DNA of 64,000 bases from an uncultured Lachnospiraceae bacterium (lineage in GTDB: Bacteria; Bacillota; Clostridia; Lachnospirales; Lachnospiraceae), in NCBI GenBank assembly GCA_947626795.1, contig CANQTH010000002.1, positions 1 to 64,000 of the forward strand. Reading direction: 5' to 3'. A program made the translations under genes and the position numbers. The first letter of the stretch is position 1. Each line of letters opens with the position of its first letter. A model generated the notes under the pieces. The model saw nothing but the letters and a program-made list of their open reading frames with translations, had not been told where the DNA came from and made no database searches. Shown here piece by piece: positions 34,143 through 42,795 of this stretch.

Positions 34143-34994
34143 ATGTCTGGAAAGAATAAAGGGATTTATTATATCCTGCTGTCTGCGTTTTGCTTTTCTC
34201 TGATGAGCCTGTTCGTGCGGCTTTCCGGGGATATCCCCTCGATGCAGAAGGGATTTTTCCGCAATTTTGTCGCGCTGATCTTTTCGTTCGTGATCCTGGT
34301 GAAGGGCAGGCGGGAACACTGGCCCGGGAAAGGCGATTATCCCTACCTTTTCCTGCGGGCCGCGTTTGGCTCGGTGGGGCTTTTCTGTAATTTTTATGCG
34401 ATCGACCACCTCGCGCTGTCGGACGCGAACATGCTCAATAAGCTCTCGCCGTTTTTTGCCATCATTTTTTCGTATTTCCTGCTGAAGGAAAAAGCCGCCC
34501 CGTACCAGGTGATGTGCGTGATCGCGGCGTTCGTGGGGACGCTGTTCATCGTGCGCCCGGGAATGGGCAGCATCGTGGCGTTCCCGGCACTGATCGGCCT
34601 GATCGGGGGCCTGGGGGCGGGCGTCGCCTATACGATGGTGCGGATCTTGAGCGGCCACGGGGTAAAGGGGCCGTTCATCGTCTTTTTCTTTTCGGCGTTT
34701 TCCTGCTGCGTATCGCTGCCGTACTGCATCTTCCAATATACGCCGATGCAGCCCTGGCAGGTCGGGTGCCTGCTTTTGGCGGGGCTTGCGGCGTCCGGCG
34801 GGCAGTTCTCGATCACGGCGGCCTACGCCCACGCCCCGGCGAAGGAGATCTCCATCTACGATTATACGCAGATCCTCTTTTCCGCGCTCTGGGGGTTCCT
34901 GTTCTTAGGCGAGGTCCCGGACTGGATGAGCTTCGTGGGCTATCTGGTCATTTTCGGGGCCGCGCTCATCATGTTCCTGAAAAACAAGGCGTGA
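34143..34994 (+). CDS. EamA/DMT family transporter
   Basis: 283 residues with about ten predicted membrane helices in two EamA halves (first half through IIFSYFLLKEKAAPYQ, second through LWGFLFLGEVPDWMSFVGY). Drug/metabolite transporters export or import small metabolites; the substrate is not inferable. It has its own promoter and stands directly upstream of the sulfur/adenylation operon, but a separate promoter (35110-35139) lies between them. Confidence 0.9.
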   Translation: MSGKNKGIYYILLSAFCFSLMSLFVRLSGDIPSMQKGFFRNFVALIFSFVILVKGRREHWPGKGDYPYLFLRAAFGSVGLFCNFYAIDHLALSDANMLNKLSPFFAIIFSYFLLKEKAAPYQVMCVIAAFVGTLFIVRPGMGSIVAFPALIGLIGGLGAGVAYTMVRILSGHGVKGPFIVFFFSAFSCCVSLPYCIFQYTPMQPWQVGCLLLAGLAASGGQFSITAAYAHAPAKEISIYDYTQILFSALWGFLFLGEVPDWMSFVGYLVIFGAALIMFLKNKA

Positions 34995-35064
34995 GGGGGC
35001 GCCGCGCGAAAGCGCGAGGAACGGTATGCGGGACGCCGCGCGGAATGGAAAAACGCGAAGGGCC

Positions 35065-35093
35065 GCGCGTTATAAGGGAAACCTATAACGCGC
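35065..35093 (+). other. Perfect 10-bp dyad ahead of the LanC-like operon promoter
   Basis: GCGCGTTATA (35065-35074) and TATAACGCGC (35084-35093) are perfect inverted repeats over a 9-nt loop. No T-tract follows. It lies 16 bp upstream of the -35 box at 35110, so it may be a terminator remnant of the EamA gene or an operator for the following operon. Confidence 0.5.
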
Positions 35094-35109
35094 AATAAAA
35101 GGTTTCAAT

Positions 35110-35139
35110 TTTACAGGACGCCGCCGGATATGGTAAGAT
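35110..35139 (+). promoter_or_regulatory. Promoter of the LanC-like/sulfur operon, TTTACA-N18-TAAGAT
   Basis: TTTACA at 35110-35115, 18 bp, TAAGAT at 35134-35139 with an extended -10 TG. The only recognisable promoter ahead of the 9-kb co-directional gene set 35175-44475. Confidence 0.6.
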
Positions 35140-35174
35140 TTCCCTATGAAAAATAGGGAGGATGTGGAAAAGAA

Positions 35175-36601
35175 ATGGCAAGGAATCTTTTATTTCATCA
35201 TTACGGCGCGCAGGACTATGTGAAGATAGCGGAGCAGGCCGCGAAGTGGATCAAGACGACGGAGCTTCCGGCTCCGGGCGGGAAAGTCTGGGAGCAAAGC
35301 CCGGATTCGGACGAGGATTTTTCTGATTACCCGATGCTGACCCCGACGGCCCTTTACGGCGGCTCGGCGGGGATCGGGCTGTTTTACCTGCGCTTGTACC
35401 AGGCGACGGGGAAGGAAGCGTACCTGGAGGAGGCGCGGGCGGCCGCGGGCCATCTCATGACGCTGGACGTGGGAGAGGGATTTTACCAGAAGATCCTGGG
35501 CCGGAAAAAAGAGCGGAAGGATAAGCTGGTCCATGTGAAAAATATGCCGGGCTGGGAGATCGGGTTCTACAACGGTCCGACCGGATGGGCGTATTTGGCG
35601 CGCAAGCTGTATGACGTCACCGGGGAAGAGCGCTATAAGGCCTATGTGTTGAAGGTGATGGACGGCCTTTTGGCGGCGGCGCGGCAGTCTGAGGACGGGA
35701 TCTATTGGAGCGGACAGAACGACTTGTGCGGGGACGCCGGGTTTGTGATCCATCTGATTTCCGCCTGGGAGCTGTCCGGGGACGGGAAATATCTGGACGC
35801 GGCGAAGTCCTTTGGAGATTTCCTGCTTACGAAAGCCGCGCCCGCGCCGCGCGGAGGGCGTTAATGGAACGTCGTGGATCTTACGGCCATTGATTTTCCA
35901 AAGGACGTCTTCTGGGTCAACATGGCGCACGGGACGGCAGGCGTCGGCTGGATCTACGCCATACTGTACCAGGCGGCGGGAGAACAGCGTTATCTGGACG
36001 CGGCGGCCGACGCGGCGCGCTACATCGAGGGAATCGCCGTCGGGGACGACGAGGCGGCGCTGGTTCCTTATTTGGACAGCTTAGAGCGCGGCCCATCCAC
36101 GGAGTTTTACTATTTGAGCTGGTGCCACGGCCCGGCGGGGCGTCTCTTTTGTTCCAGGCCTTGTACCGGATCACGGGGCAGGCGGAGTACCTCGATTGGG
36201 TAAAGCGGCTGTCGCGGGGCATCATCGAGGCGGGCGCGCCGGAGCATTTCTCAAGGGGCTATTGGCCGAGCCAGGCTCTGTGCTGCGGGACGCCGGGGCT
36301 GTTGGAGCATTTCGTGTCGGCGTATCGGCTGACGGGCGAGGAAGAGTTTTTGAAGTATGCGAGGCGGGCGGCCCGGACGGTGATCGGCCAGTCCTATGTC
36401 GGGGACGGCGCGGACTTATACGGGCAGCAGGAAGAGCGGCGCTGGTACGGCAACTGGTGGCGGACGATCCCGGACAATGTGCATAGCTATACCGGGCTGT
36501 ATATCGGAACCGCCGGGAACGCATGGAGCCTGCTGTCCCTGGCCGCGGCCCTGGAAGGGCAGGAATGGATCCAGACGGTCGAATACGATCAGTTTCAGTA
36601 A
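35175..36601 (+). pseudogene. LanC-like lanthionine cyclase family gene, disrupted
   Basis: The encoded protein matches the LanC alpha/alpha-barrel: GGSAGIGLFYLRLY, MAHGTAGVGW, SWCHGPAG and LCCGTPGLLEH. The two cysteine motifs are the zinc-ligand positions, and the second reads Cys-Cys-Gly instead of Cys-His-Gly, a three-cysteine zinc site as in ProcM-type cyclases. The gene is broken twice. An in-frame TAA at 35862-35864 is followed by continuing homology (WNVVDLTAIDF). A one-base deletion at the GGGG near 36137-36140 moves the frame, after which ASLLFQALYRITG continues to the stop at 36601. No lantibiotic precursor or dehydratase is nearby, so it is a stand-alone LanC-like protein. Sequencing error cannot be excluded. 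Confidence 0.85.
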
Positions 36602-36615
36602 GGAGGGAAAGGAAA

Positions 36616-37611
36616 ATGGCAGAACGAAAGGTATACCGCTCCATTGCGGAATTGGTGGGGGAGACCCCGTTAGTCGAGGTTACGAATTATGAGAAGAAGA
36701 ACGGCCTGAAGGCCCGGGTGCTTGCGAAATTGGAATATTTCAACCCGTCCGGCTCGGTGAAGGACCGCGCGGCGCTGGCGATGATCCAGGACGCGCAGGC
36801 GCGCGGCGAGATCAAGCCGGGCGATACCATCCTGGATTTTAGCAGCGGGAACACGGGGATCGCGCTTGCCGCGTATGCGAACGCGCTGGGCTACAAATTC
36901 GCGGTCGTGCTGCAGCCGGGCGTCTCGGAGGAGCGGACGCAGATCTTAAAGGCGTACGGCGTGATATTCCTGGAATTTAAGGACGTCCCGGGCGTGCCGG
37001 AGCTGATCGCGGAGAAAGGGCTGGCGTTTGACGAGTTTTACAGCCTGCTGCAAAAATACGCGGACGCGCGCGGCTGGTATTACATCAACCAGGGCCGGAA
37101 TCCGGAGAACCCGAACGCGCACATCGCGACGACCGGGCCGGAGATCTGGGAAGCGGCCGAAGGGAAGGTGGACTACCTCGTCGCGCTGGTCGGGACAGGC
37201 GGCTCGCTGGTCGGGATCGGGAAATATTTGAAAGAGAAGAACCCAAACGTGAAGGTGATCGGCGTGCAGCCCGCGCCGGAGTCCTTAAAGGACAATCGGT
37301 ATCCGGAGCGGAACACCTTGGACGGCGTGCTTGCGTTCCATCATGTGCCAAAGGAGCGGGAGATCCGTTATTTTGAGGAATATGGCTTCCAATACGACGA
37401 ATGCGTGGAAGTGAACGCGGACGACGCGTACGCGGCGGGCAGGGAGCTGGTAAAGACGGACGGGATCTTCCTGGGGCAGTCCGCCGCGGCGGCCATTAAG
37501 GTAGCCGCGGACGTCGCGAGGCGCAAAGAGGCGGAAGGAAAGACGATCGTGGCGATCTGCGCGGACAACGCGTTTAAGTACCTGTCGACGAATATTTATA
37601 AGGAAGCGTAA
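36616..37611 (+). CDS. CysK-like PLP-dependent beta-substitution enzyme
   Basis: 331 residues, fold type II PLP enzyme of the cysteine synthase family. PLP lysine in FNPSGSVKDRAAL, substrate loop FSSGNTGIALAAY (the usual TSGNTG has Ser for Thr), and phosphate loop VGTGGSLVGIGKYL. O-acetylserine sulfhydrylase is the simplest reading. The operon context (rhodanese-E1, rhodanese-PP-loop, adenylation enzyme) also allows a specialised beta-substitution for a sulfur-containing metabolite, or a CysM-like use of a thiocarboxylate donor. AGGAGG (36601-36606) lies 9 nt ahead of ATG 36616, overlapping the end of the LanC-like gene. Confidence 0.88.
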   Translation: MAERKVYRSIAELVGETPLVEVTNYEKKNGLKARVLAKLEYFNPSGSVKDRAALAMIQDAQARGEIKPGDTILDFSSGNTGIALAAYANALGYKFAVVLQPGVSEERTQILKAYGVIFLEFKDVPGVPELIAEKGLAFDEFYSLLQKYADARGWYYINQGRNPENPNAHIATTGPEIWEAAEGKVDYLVALVGTGGSLVGIGKYLKEKNPNVKVIGVQPAPESLKDNRYPERNTLDGVLAFHHVPKEREIRYFEEYGFQYDECVEVNADDAYAAGRELVKTDGIFLGQSAAAAIKVAADVARRKEAEGKTIVAICADNAFKYLSTNIYKEA

Positions 37612-37662
37612 GAGCATCGTAAGCGGCGTTTTGGAAAGCGGAAATACGGGAGGGATGATCGG

Positions 37663-38754
37663 TTGGACGTGACATTGGAGCAGATCGGGAAATGGGAGGA
37701 AGGCTCGTTCCTCTATCTGGATACCAGGGGCGAGGCCGCGTACGGGCATGGGCATATCGACGGCGCGGCGTGTTACCGAAAGGGGGAGGAGCCGCCCCCC
37801 TCTTTTTCCGGGAAGAAGATCGTGGCTTACTGCACGTACGGGGAGGAGAGCCGCAAGATCGCGGAAGGGCTGCAAAAGCAGGGATATGAGGCGTACAACT
37901 TAAAAGGCGGGTTCCGGGAATGGCTGCGCCAGAAGGGGACGGGCTTCTCGCGGCAGGAGCTGGAACGGTACGACAGGCAGATGATCCTGCCGCAGCTTGG
38001 GACGTCCGGGCAGAAGCGGCTCAAGCAGTCGAAGGCGCTGATCGTCGGGGCCGGGGGGCTTGGCGCGCCAGCCGCCCTGTACCTCGCGGGGGCGGGCATA
38101 GGGGAGATCGGGATCGTGGACGCGGACGCCGTCAGCCTTTCCAACCTGCAGCGGCAGGTCATACATGACACGGACGGGGTCGGGATGAATAAGGCGCTGT
38201 CCGCCAAACGGAGGCTGGAGCGGCTCAATGATCAGATCAAGGTCCGGGCGTACCAGGAATTTTTCTCCCCGGAAAACGCGGAGGAGATCGTCCGGACGTA
38301 TGATTTTGTCATCGACGCCTCGGATAATTTCGAGACGAAATTTTTGCTGAACGACGTGTGCGTCCTGCAAAGGAAAGCATTTTGCCATGCGGGCATTTTG
38401 GGGTTCCAGGGGCAGGCGTTCACGTACGTCCCGGGGCGCGGCCCCTGCTACCGCTGCATATTTGAGGAGATCCCCCGGGGCGGGGACGTCCCCAATTGCT
38501 CACAGGTTGGAGTCATCGGCGCGCTGGCCGGGATCGTCGGGAGCGTGCAGGCGCTTGAGGCGGTCAAGTATCTTGCGGGGATCGGGGAGCTGCTGACCGG
38601 GAAGCTTTATGTCCTGGACGGGCTTACGATGCAGAGCCGGATCGTGGGGATCCCAAAGAAAAACGAGGCGTGCAGGGTGTGCGGGCGCGCGGCGGATATC
38701 AGGAGCGTTTCGGAAAACGCGGCGGAATACCGGAGGCAGCCGTGCGCGCTGTGA
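37663..38754 (+). CDS. Rhodanese-ThiF/MoeB E1-like sulfur-transfer protein
   Basis: 363 residues from TTG 37663 (GGAGG about 9 nt ahead). Residues 1-90 form a rhodanese domain with active-site Cys57 in YCTYGEESRK. Residues 95-345 form an E1/ThiF domain: ERYDRQMILPQLG, ATP loop VGAGGLGAPAALYLAGAG, DASDNFETKFLLND, paired CxxC zinc motifs (CYRC and CRVC) and a central PNCSQVGVIGALAG. MoeZ and eukaryotic MOCS3 have the opposite order (E1 then rhodanese). Such proteins adenylate the C-terminal Gly of a ThiS/MoaD-type carrier and thiocarboxylate it. No carrier gene was found nearby. The stop codon lies in a tandem repeat. Confidence 0.92.
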   Translation: MDVTLEQIGKWEEGSFLYLDTRGEAAYGHGHIDGAACYRKGEEPPPSFSGKKIVAYCTYGEESRKIAEGLQKQGYEAYNLKGGFREWLRQKGTGFSRQELERYDRQMILPQLGTSGQKRLKQSKALIVGAGGLGAPAALYLAGAGIGEIGIVDADAVSLSNLQRQVIHDTDGVGMNKALSAKRRLERLNDQIKVRAYQEFFSPENAEEIVRTYDFVIDASDNFETKFLLNDVCVLQRKAFCHAGILGFQGQAFTYVPGRGPCYRCIFEEIPRGGDVPNCSQVGVIGALAGIVGSVQALEAVKYLAGIGELLTGKLYVLDGLTMQSRIVGIPKKNEACRVCGRAADIRSVSENAAEYRRQPCAL

Positions 38755-38891
38755 GCGTAGCGGGATTTTGCGGAAGCAGGTGTGGCAGGCCGCGCGCTTT
38801 GAGCGTAATGGGGAATTTTTGAAGAGGCCGCGCGCGCTGTGAGCGTAGTGGGATTTTGCGGAAGCAGGTGTGGCAGGCCGCGCGCTTTGAG
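38744..38891 (+). repeat. Tandem duplication at the rhodanese-ThiF gene end, period 88 bp
   Basis: 60-bp copies at 38744-38803 and 38832-38891 differ at about one base and each contain GCGCGCTGTGAGCG, whose TGA is the stop of the upstream gene in copy 1. Within the period, GCGCGCT recurs at 38744, 38792, 38832 and 38880, so the unit is itself built from 40- and 48-bp sub-units. Confidence 0.9.
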
Positions 38892-38910
38892 AAAAGAGAC
38901 GGGAGGGACT

Positions 38911-40065
38911 ATGCCGGAAGAGATGGAGATCACGGTCGGGGAATTGGGGCTGTGGGAAAAAGGAAGCTACGAGCTGATCGACGTGCGCGAGGAGGATGCG
39001 GCGGCCTACGGCAAGATGCCGGGGGCGAGGAACATCCCGCTTCGCAGCTTGGGATCCAGGCTGGGGGAGCTATCCTTGGAGAAAAAACAAGTCGTTTATT
39101 GCAGAAAAGGGACGGCCAGCAGGGAGGCGGCCCTTTTGCTGCGCGAAAAGGGATACGACGCGTATTCCCTGGCGGGCGGGTACTACGCGTTCCTGGCGGA
39201 GAAGATGCGGGAAGGCGGGCAGGAGGAAAAGGAGCGTTTGGAACGGATCGAGAAGAGCATCCAGAAGAAGTTCCACAAGGAATTGTTCTCGAAATTCGCG
39301 AAGGCGGTTCGGACGTACGAGCTGGTGGAGGAGGGCGACCATATCGCGGTCTGCATTTCCGGCGGGAAGGATTCGATGCTCATGGCGAAGCTGTTCCAGG
39401 AGCTGAAAAAGCACAACAAGTTCCCGTTCGAGCTGACTTTTTTGGCGATGGATCCCGGATACAGCAGGGAAAACCGGGACATGATCGAGAAGAACGCCAG
39501 GCTGATGGGGCTTCCGGTCACGGTGTTTGAGTCCGGTATTTTTGACGCGGTGGATACGGTGGGGAAATCCCCGTGCTACTTATGCGCGCGGATGCGGCGC
39601 GGATACCTGTACAGCGAGGCGCAGAAGCTCGGCTGCAACAAGATCGCGCTGGGGCATCATTACGACGACGTCATTGAGACGATCTTGATGGGGATGCTCT
39701 ATGGCGGACAGGTGCAGACGATGATGCCGAAGCTGCGCAGCACGAATTTTGCGGGGATGGAGCTGATCCGCCCCATGTACCTGATCCGGGAGGCCGACAT
39801 CGTGCGGTGGCGGGACTATAACGGCCTGTATTTTCTGCAGTGCGCCTGCCATTTTACGGATAACTGCTCAAGCTGCCGGGAGGACGGCACGAGCGTGTCG
39901 AAGCGCCTGGAGGTGAAGAAGCTGATCGCGGGCTTGAAGAAAACGAACCCGTATGTGGAAGCGAATATTTTCAAAAGCGTTGAGAATGTGAACCTGGATA
40001 CGGTGATCGCTTACAAGCGTCACGGGGAACGCCGCCATTTTTTGGACGATTATGGAAAAAAGTGA
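38911..40065 (+). CDS. Rhodanese-PP-loop (TtcA-like) thiolase
   Basis: 384 residues. Residues 1-95 are a rhodanese domain with Cys64 in VYCRKGTASRE. From about residue 140 there is an ATP-pyrophosphatase domain of the TtcA group: PP-loop ISGGKDSMLMAKL (Ser150), Cys222 and Cys225 in PCYLCARMRRGYLY, GHHYDDVIETILMGML, then CHFTDNCSSC near the end. TtcA makes 2-thiocytidine in tRNA with an Fe-S cluster held by the CxxC and a third Cys; TtuA does related chemistry fed by a thiocarboxylated carrier. The target may be tRNA or a small molecule. ATG 38911 follows GGGAGGG; the upstream in-frame region is the duplicated repeat. Confidence 0.9.
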   Translation: MPEEMEITVGELGLWEKGSYELIDVREEDAAAYGKMPGARNIPLRSLGSRLGELSLEKKQVVYCRKGTASREAALLLREKGYDAYSLAGGYYAFLAEKMREGGQEEKERLERIEKSIQKKFHKELFSKFAKAVRTYELVEEGDHIAVCISGGKDSMLMAKLFQELKKHNKFPFELTFLAMDPGYSRENRDMIEKNARLMGLPVTVFESGIFDAVDTVGKSPCYLCARMRRGYLYSEAQKLGCNKIALGHHYDDVIETILMGMLYGGQVQTMMPKLRSTNFAGMELIRPMYLIREADIVRWRDYNGLYFLQCACHFTDNCSSCREDGTSVSKRLEVKKLIAGLKKTNPYVEANIFKSVENVNLDTVIAYKRHGERRHFLDDYGKK

Positions 40066-40087
40066 CGGAAACGAGAAGGAGAGGCGT

Positions 40088-41560
40088 ATGGAGCAGAATG
40101 TGATTTATGAGATCTTGCGGGATAAGATAGCGGAGGCCCCGGACGCCGTCGCTTTGCTTGACGGGGAACGGAGCCTTACCCGGGCGGAATTTGGGCGGCT
40201 GATCGACACAGTCGCGGCGAAGATCCCGGCGGGGGCGCGCAGGGTGGGGATCTTGATGGATCATTCCGTTGAGATGGTCGCCGCCATTTTTGCGGTCTTA
40301 AAGACGGGGAAGGCTTATGTCCCGGCAGAGCCGTTTTTTCCGCGGGAACGGATCCGGTTCATGATGGAGGACGCGGGCGCGGAGGCGATGATCGCGAACC
40401 GCGCTTACCGGGAAAAAGCGGGGGATCTTCCCTGCGTATGCGTGGATCCCGGCATGGAGGCGGAGGACGTCTCGGTCGGCGCGTCCGCTTCGCCGGAGGG
40501 GCTGGCCTATGTCTTATATACTTCCGGTTCCACGGGGAAGCCGAAGGGCGTTGCCGTCCGCAACCGCAACGTCTGCAATTATGTCAGGGCGTTCCAGGCG
40601 GAATTCCATCCGGGCGCGGACGATGTGATGCTCCAATACTCCGTCTGCTCGTTCGACATATTTGTGGAAGAGGTATTCCCCACGCTTCTCTCCGGCGCCG
40701 TGCTGGCGATCCCGTCCGAGCGGGATAAAAAAAACATCCGCTCCCTCATGGAGTTTGTCGAGAGGAATCATGTGACGCAGATCAGCGCCTTCCCGTACCT
40801 TCTGCTGGAGATGAACCGCCTGCCGCAGATCCCGAAAAGCCTGCGGCTTTTGATCAGCGGCGGCGATGTGCTGCGCGCGGGTTATGTCTCGAACCTGGTC
40901 GGGAAAGTGGAAGTGTACAATACATACGGCCCGTCGGAAACTACGGTGTGCGCGTCTTATTACCGTTGCGGCGGCGTGCCCCTTTTCGACGGCTCTTATC
41001 CCGTCGGCAAGCCCATAGCGGGCGTTCAGATCGAGATCTTAGACGAGGGACTTGCGCCCGTGGGGCCTGGCGAGACGGGGGAGATCTGCATTTTGGGGGC
41101 GGGGGTGTCTGCCGGATATGTCGGGGACAGGGAAGAGGAGAACCAGGCATTCGTCGCCCGGCCGGACGGCTCGGTTCTGTACCGGAGCGGGGATCTTGGA
41201 TATTTTTTGCCCGACGGGAATATCGCTTTTTTGCACAGGAAGGACACGCAGGTGATGATCCTCGGCAAGCGGGTGGAGCCTGCCGAGGTTGAGAGCGTGC
41301 TGTGCGGATGCCCCGGGGTCTTGGAAGCGGCCGTCAGGCCGTACGCGGACGAGCAGGGCCTTTCGTACCTGGTCGCGTATGTCGTTTTGAGGCGGCCGGA
41401 GGCCAAATTGTCAGATTTGCGAAACGAGATGGCGCGGTTCTTGCCGGGCTATATGATCCCGGAATTTTTTGTACGGATGGACGCGCTTCCGCTGAACGCG
41501 AACGGGAAAGTGGACGGCGGGGCGCTTCCGGTCGTCATGAAGGAAGGAGCGATCGTCTGA
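40088..41560 (+). CDS. Stand-alone amino acid adenylation (NRPS A-domain) enzyme
   Basis: 490 residues, with motifs in order: LKTGKAYVP (A2), YTSGSTGKPKG (A3), FDIFVEEVF (A4), NTYGPSETTV (A5), GELCILG-like GEICILG (A6), YRSGDLG (A7), LGKRVEPAEVE (A8) and NANGKVD with the catalytic Lys (A10). Aligning to GrsA by eye gives pocket residues Asp235, Ile236, Glu239, Ser278, Ile299, Gly301, Thr322, Val330 and Cys331. I do not match this code to a known amino acid. There is no carrier-protein domain in or near the gene, so the acyl-adenylate probably goes to a free acceptor or to a carrier encoded elsewhere. GGAGAGG precedes ATG 40088. Confidence 0.93.
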   Translation: MEQNVIYEILRDKIAEAPDAVALLDGERSLTRAEFGRLIDTVAAKIPAGARRVGILMDHSVEMVAAIFAVLKTGKAYVPAEPFFPRERIRFMMEDAGAEAMIANRAYREKAGDLPCVCVDPGMEAEDVSVGASASPEGLAYVLYTSGSTGKPKGVAVRNRNVCNYVRAFQAEFHPGADDVMLQYSVCSFDIFVEEVFPTLLSGAVLAIPSERDKKNIRSLMEFVERNHVTQISAFPYLLLEMNRLPQIPKSLRLLISGGDVLRAGYVSNLVGKVEVYNTYGPSETTVCASYYRCGGVPLFDGSYPVGKPIAGVQIEILDEGLAPVGPGETGEICILGAGVSAGYVGDREEENQAFVARPDGSVLYRSGDLGYFLPDGNIAFLHRKDTQVMILGKRVEPAEVESVLCGCPGVLEAAVRPYADEQGLSYLVAYVVLRRPEAKLSDLRNEMARFLPGYMIPEFFVRMDALPLNANGKVDGGALPVVMKEGAIV

Positions 41561-41561
41561 A

Positions 41562-42020
41562 ATGGGCCTTGTGATCAGGCAGGCTTCCCTTGGAGAGCTG
41601 GAGGAACTTGTGGAATGGCGGATGGAAGTCCTGCGCCATGTTTTTTGCATCCCGGAAACGGAAGGGCTGGAACGCCTTGCCCGGGCGAATCGGGAGTATT
41701 ATCAGGAAGCGATCCCAAGCGGCGGGCATATCGCCGTCTTCGCGGAGCTGGACGGCGCGGTTGCAGGGTGCGGCGGGCTTTGCCTTCAGCGGGAAATGCC
41801 CTCGCCGGACAACCCGGACGGGAAATGCGTGTATCTGATGAACATCTATACCAGGGAGGCGTACCGTAGGAACGGCGTGGGACGCGCGGTCGTTTGCTTT
41901 TTAGCGCGCCGCGCGCGGGAATGGGGCGCAGGGAAGATATATCTTGAGACTTCGGAAAGCGGGCGCGCGCTGTACGAAAGGCTGGGATTTCGGGAGATGC
42001 GCGGCTATATGAGATTATAG
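41562..42020 (+). CDS. GNAT family N-acetyltransferase
   Basis: 152 residues. The GNAT core has VYLMNIYTREAYRRNGVGRAV, in which R-R-N-G-V-G is the acetyl-CoA pyrophosphate loop, and ends LYERLGFREMRGYM. The start is one base after the stop of the adenylation gene, indicating tight coupling. The substrate is unknown; N-acylation of an amine product of the same operon is an inference from position. Confidence 0.9.
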   Translation: MGLVIRQASLGELEELVEWRMEVLRHVFCIPETEGLERLARANREYYQEAIPSGGHIAVFAELDGAVAGCGGLCLQREMPSPDNPDGKCVYLMNIYTREAYRRNGVGRAVVCFLARRAREWGAGKIYLETSESGRALYERLGFREMRGYMRL

Positions 42021-42059
42021 GAAGGCCGCTGTTATCATTAGACATAGAGGAGGATCGTC

Positions 42060-42746
42060 ATGAAAGAGATGGAAAAGACAGTGATAGACGGAAAGCAGGT
42101 CGCCCTTTATCGGAACGGGCGCGACGGCGTCCCCGTCGTCTATGCCAGCATGTACGCGGAAGCGGGCGAGGCGGTTTTGCGGCAGTGCGAGAAGCTCGGA
42201 TGCGGGCCGTTCCACCTTGTCTCGGTCACGGGGCTGCGGTGGGACGAGGAACTTTCGCCGTGGGCGCACGATCCGGTTGTTTCCGCGGATGACCATTTTA
42301 CGGGCGAGGCGGATCGGTACGCCCGCTGCCTGGAAGAGCAGGTCGTCCCATTTATCGAGGAGCGGGTCGGCACGCCGCCGCGCCGCGTCATAGCCGGGTA
42401 TTCCATGGGCGGGCTGTTCGCGCTGTACGCGCCGTATGTGACGGAGCTGTTTTCCGACGCGGTGTCGGCGTCCGGTTCCGTCTGGTATCCGGATTTCGTG
42501 CCTTATGTGAAGGCGCACAGCTTTTTGCGGAAGCCGGACGCGATCTATCTTTCCCTCGGGGATTTGGAAAGCCGCACGAAGAACCAGTATTTAAGCCAGA
42601 CCGAAACCTGCATGAGGGAGCTGCGGGACGCTTACCAAAGCGACGGGATCGCCTCAATCCTTGAGATGAACCCGGGAAACCATTATAAGGACGCGGATCT
42701 CCGCCTGGCCAAGGGGATCGCGTGGGTCATGGGACCGCGCGTCTGA
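42060..42746 (+). CDS. Alpha/beta hydrolase, esterase D/IroE-like
   Basis: 228 residues. Nucleophile Ser in AGYSMGGLFALY (GxSxG), an acidic-residue region around YLSLGDLESRTKN and a C-terminal His in NPGNHYKDA. The short length and layout resemble the putative esterase family that includes Fes/IroE siderophore hydrolases. No signal peptide, so cytoplasmic. It may release or trim the product of the operon. AGGAGG precedes ATG 42060. Confidence 0.87.
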   Translation: MKEMEKTVIDGKQVALYRNGRDGVPVVYASMYAEAGEAVLRQCEKLGCGPFHLVSVTGLRWDEELSPWAHDPVVSADDHFTGEADRYARCLEEQVVPFIEERVGTPPRRVIAGYSMGGLFALYAPYVTELFSDAVSASGSVWYPDFVPYVKAHSFLRKPDAIYLSLGDLESRTKNQYLSQTETCMRELRDAYQSDGIASILEMNPGNHYKDADLRLAKGIAWVMGPRV

Positions 42747-42795
42747 CGGAAGCAAAAGGAACGGACGGAACAGCGGGGGGAGGAGAAAAGACACA

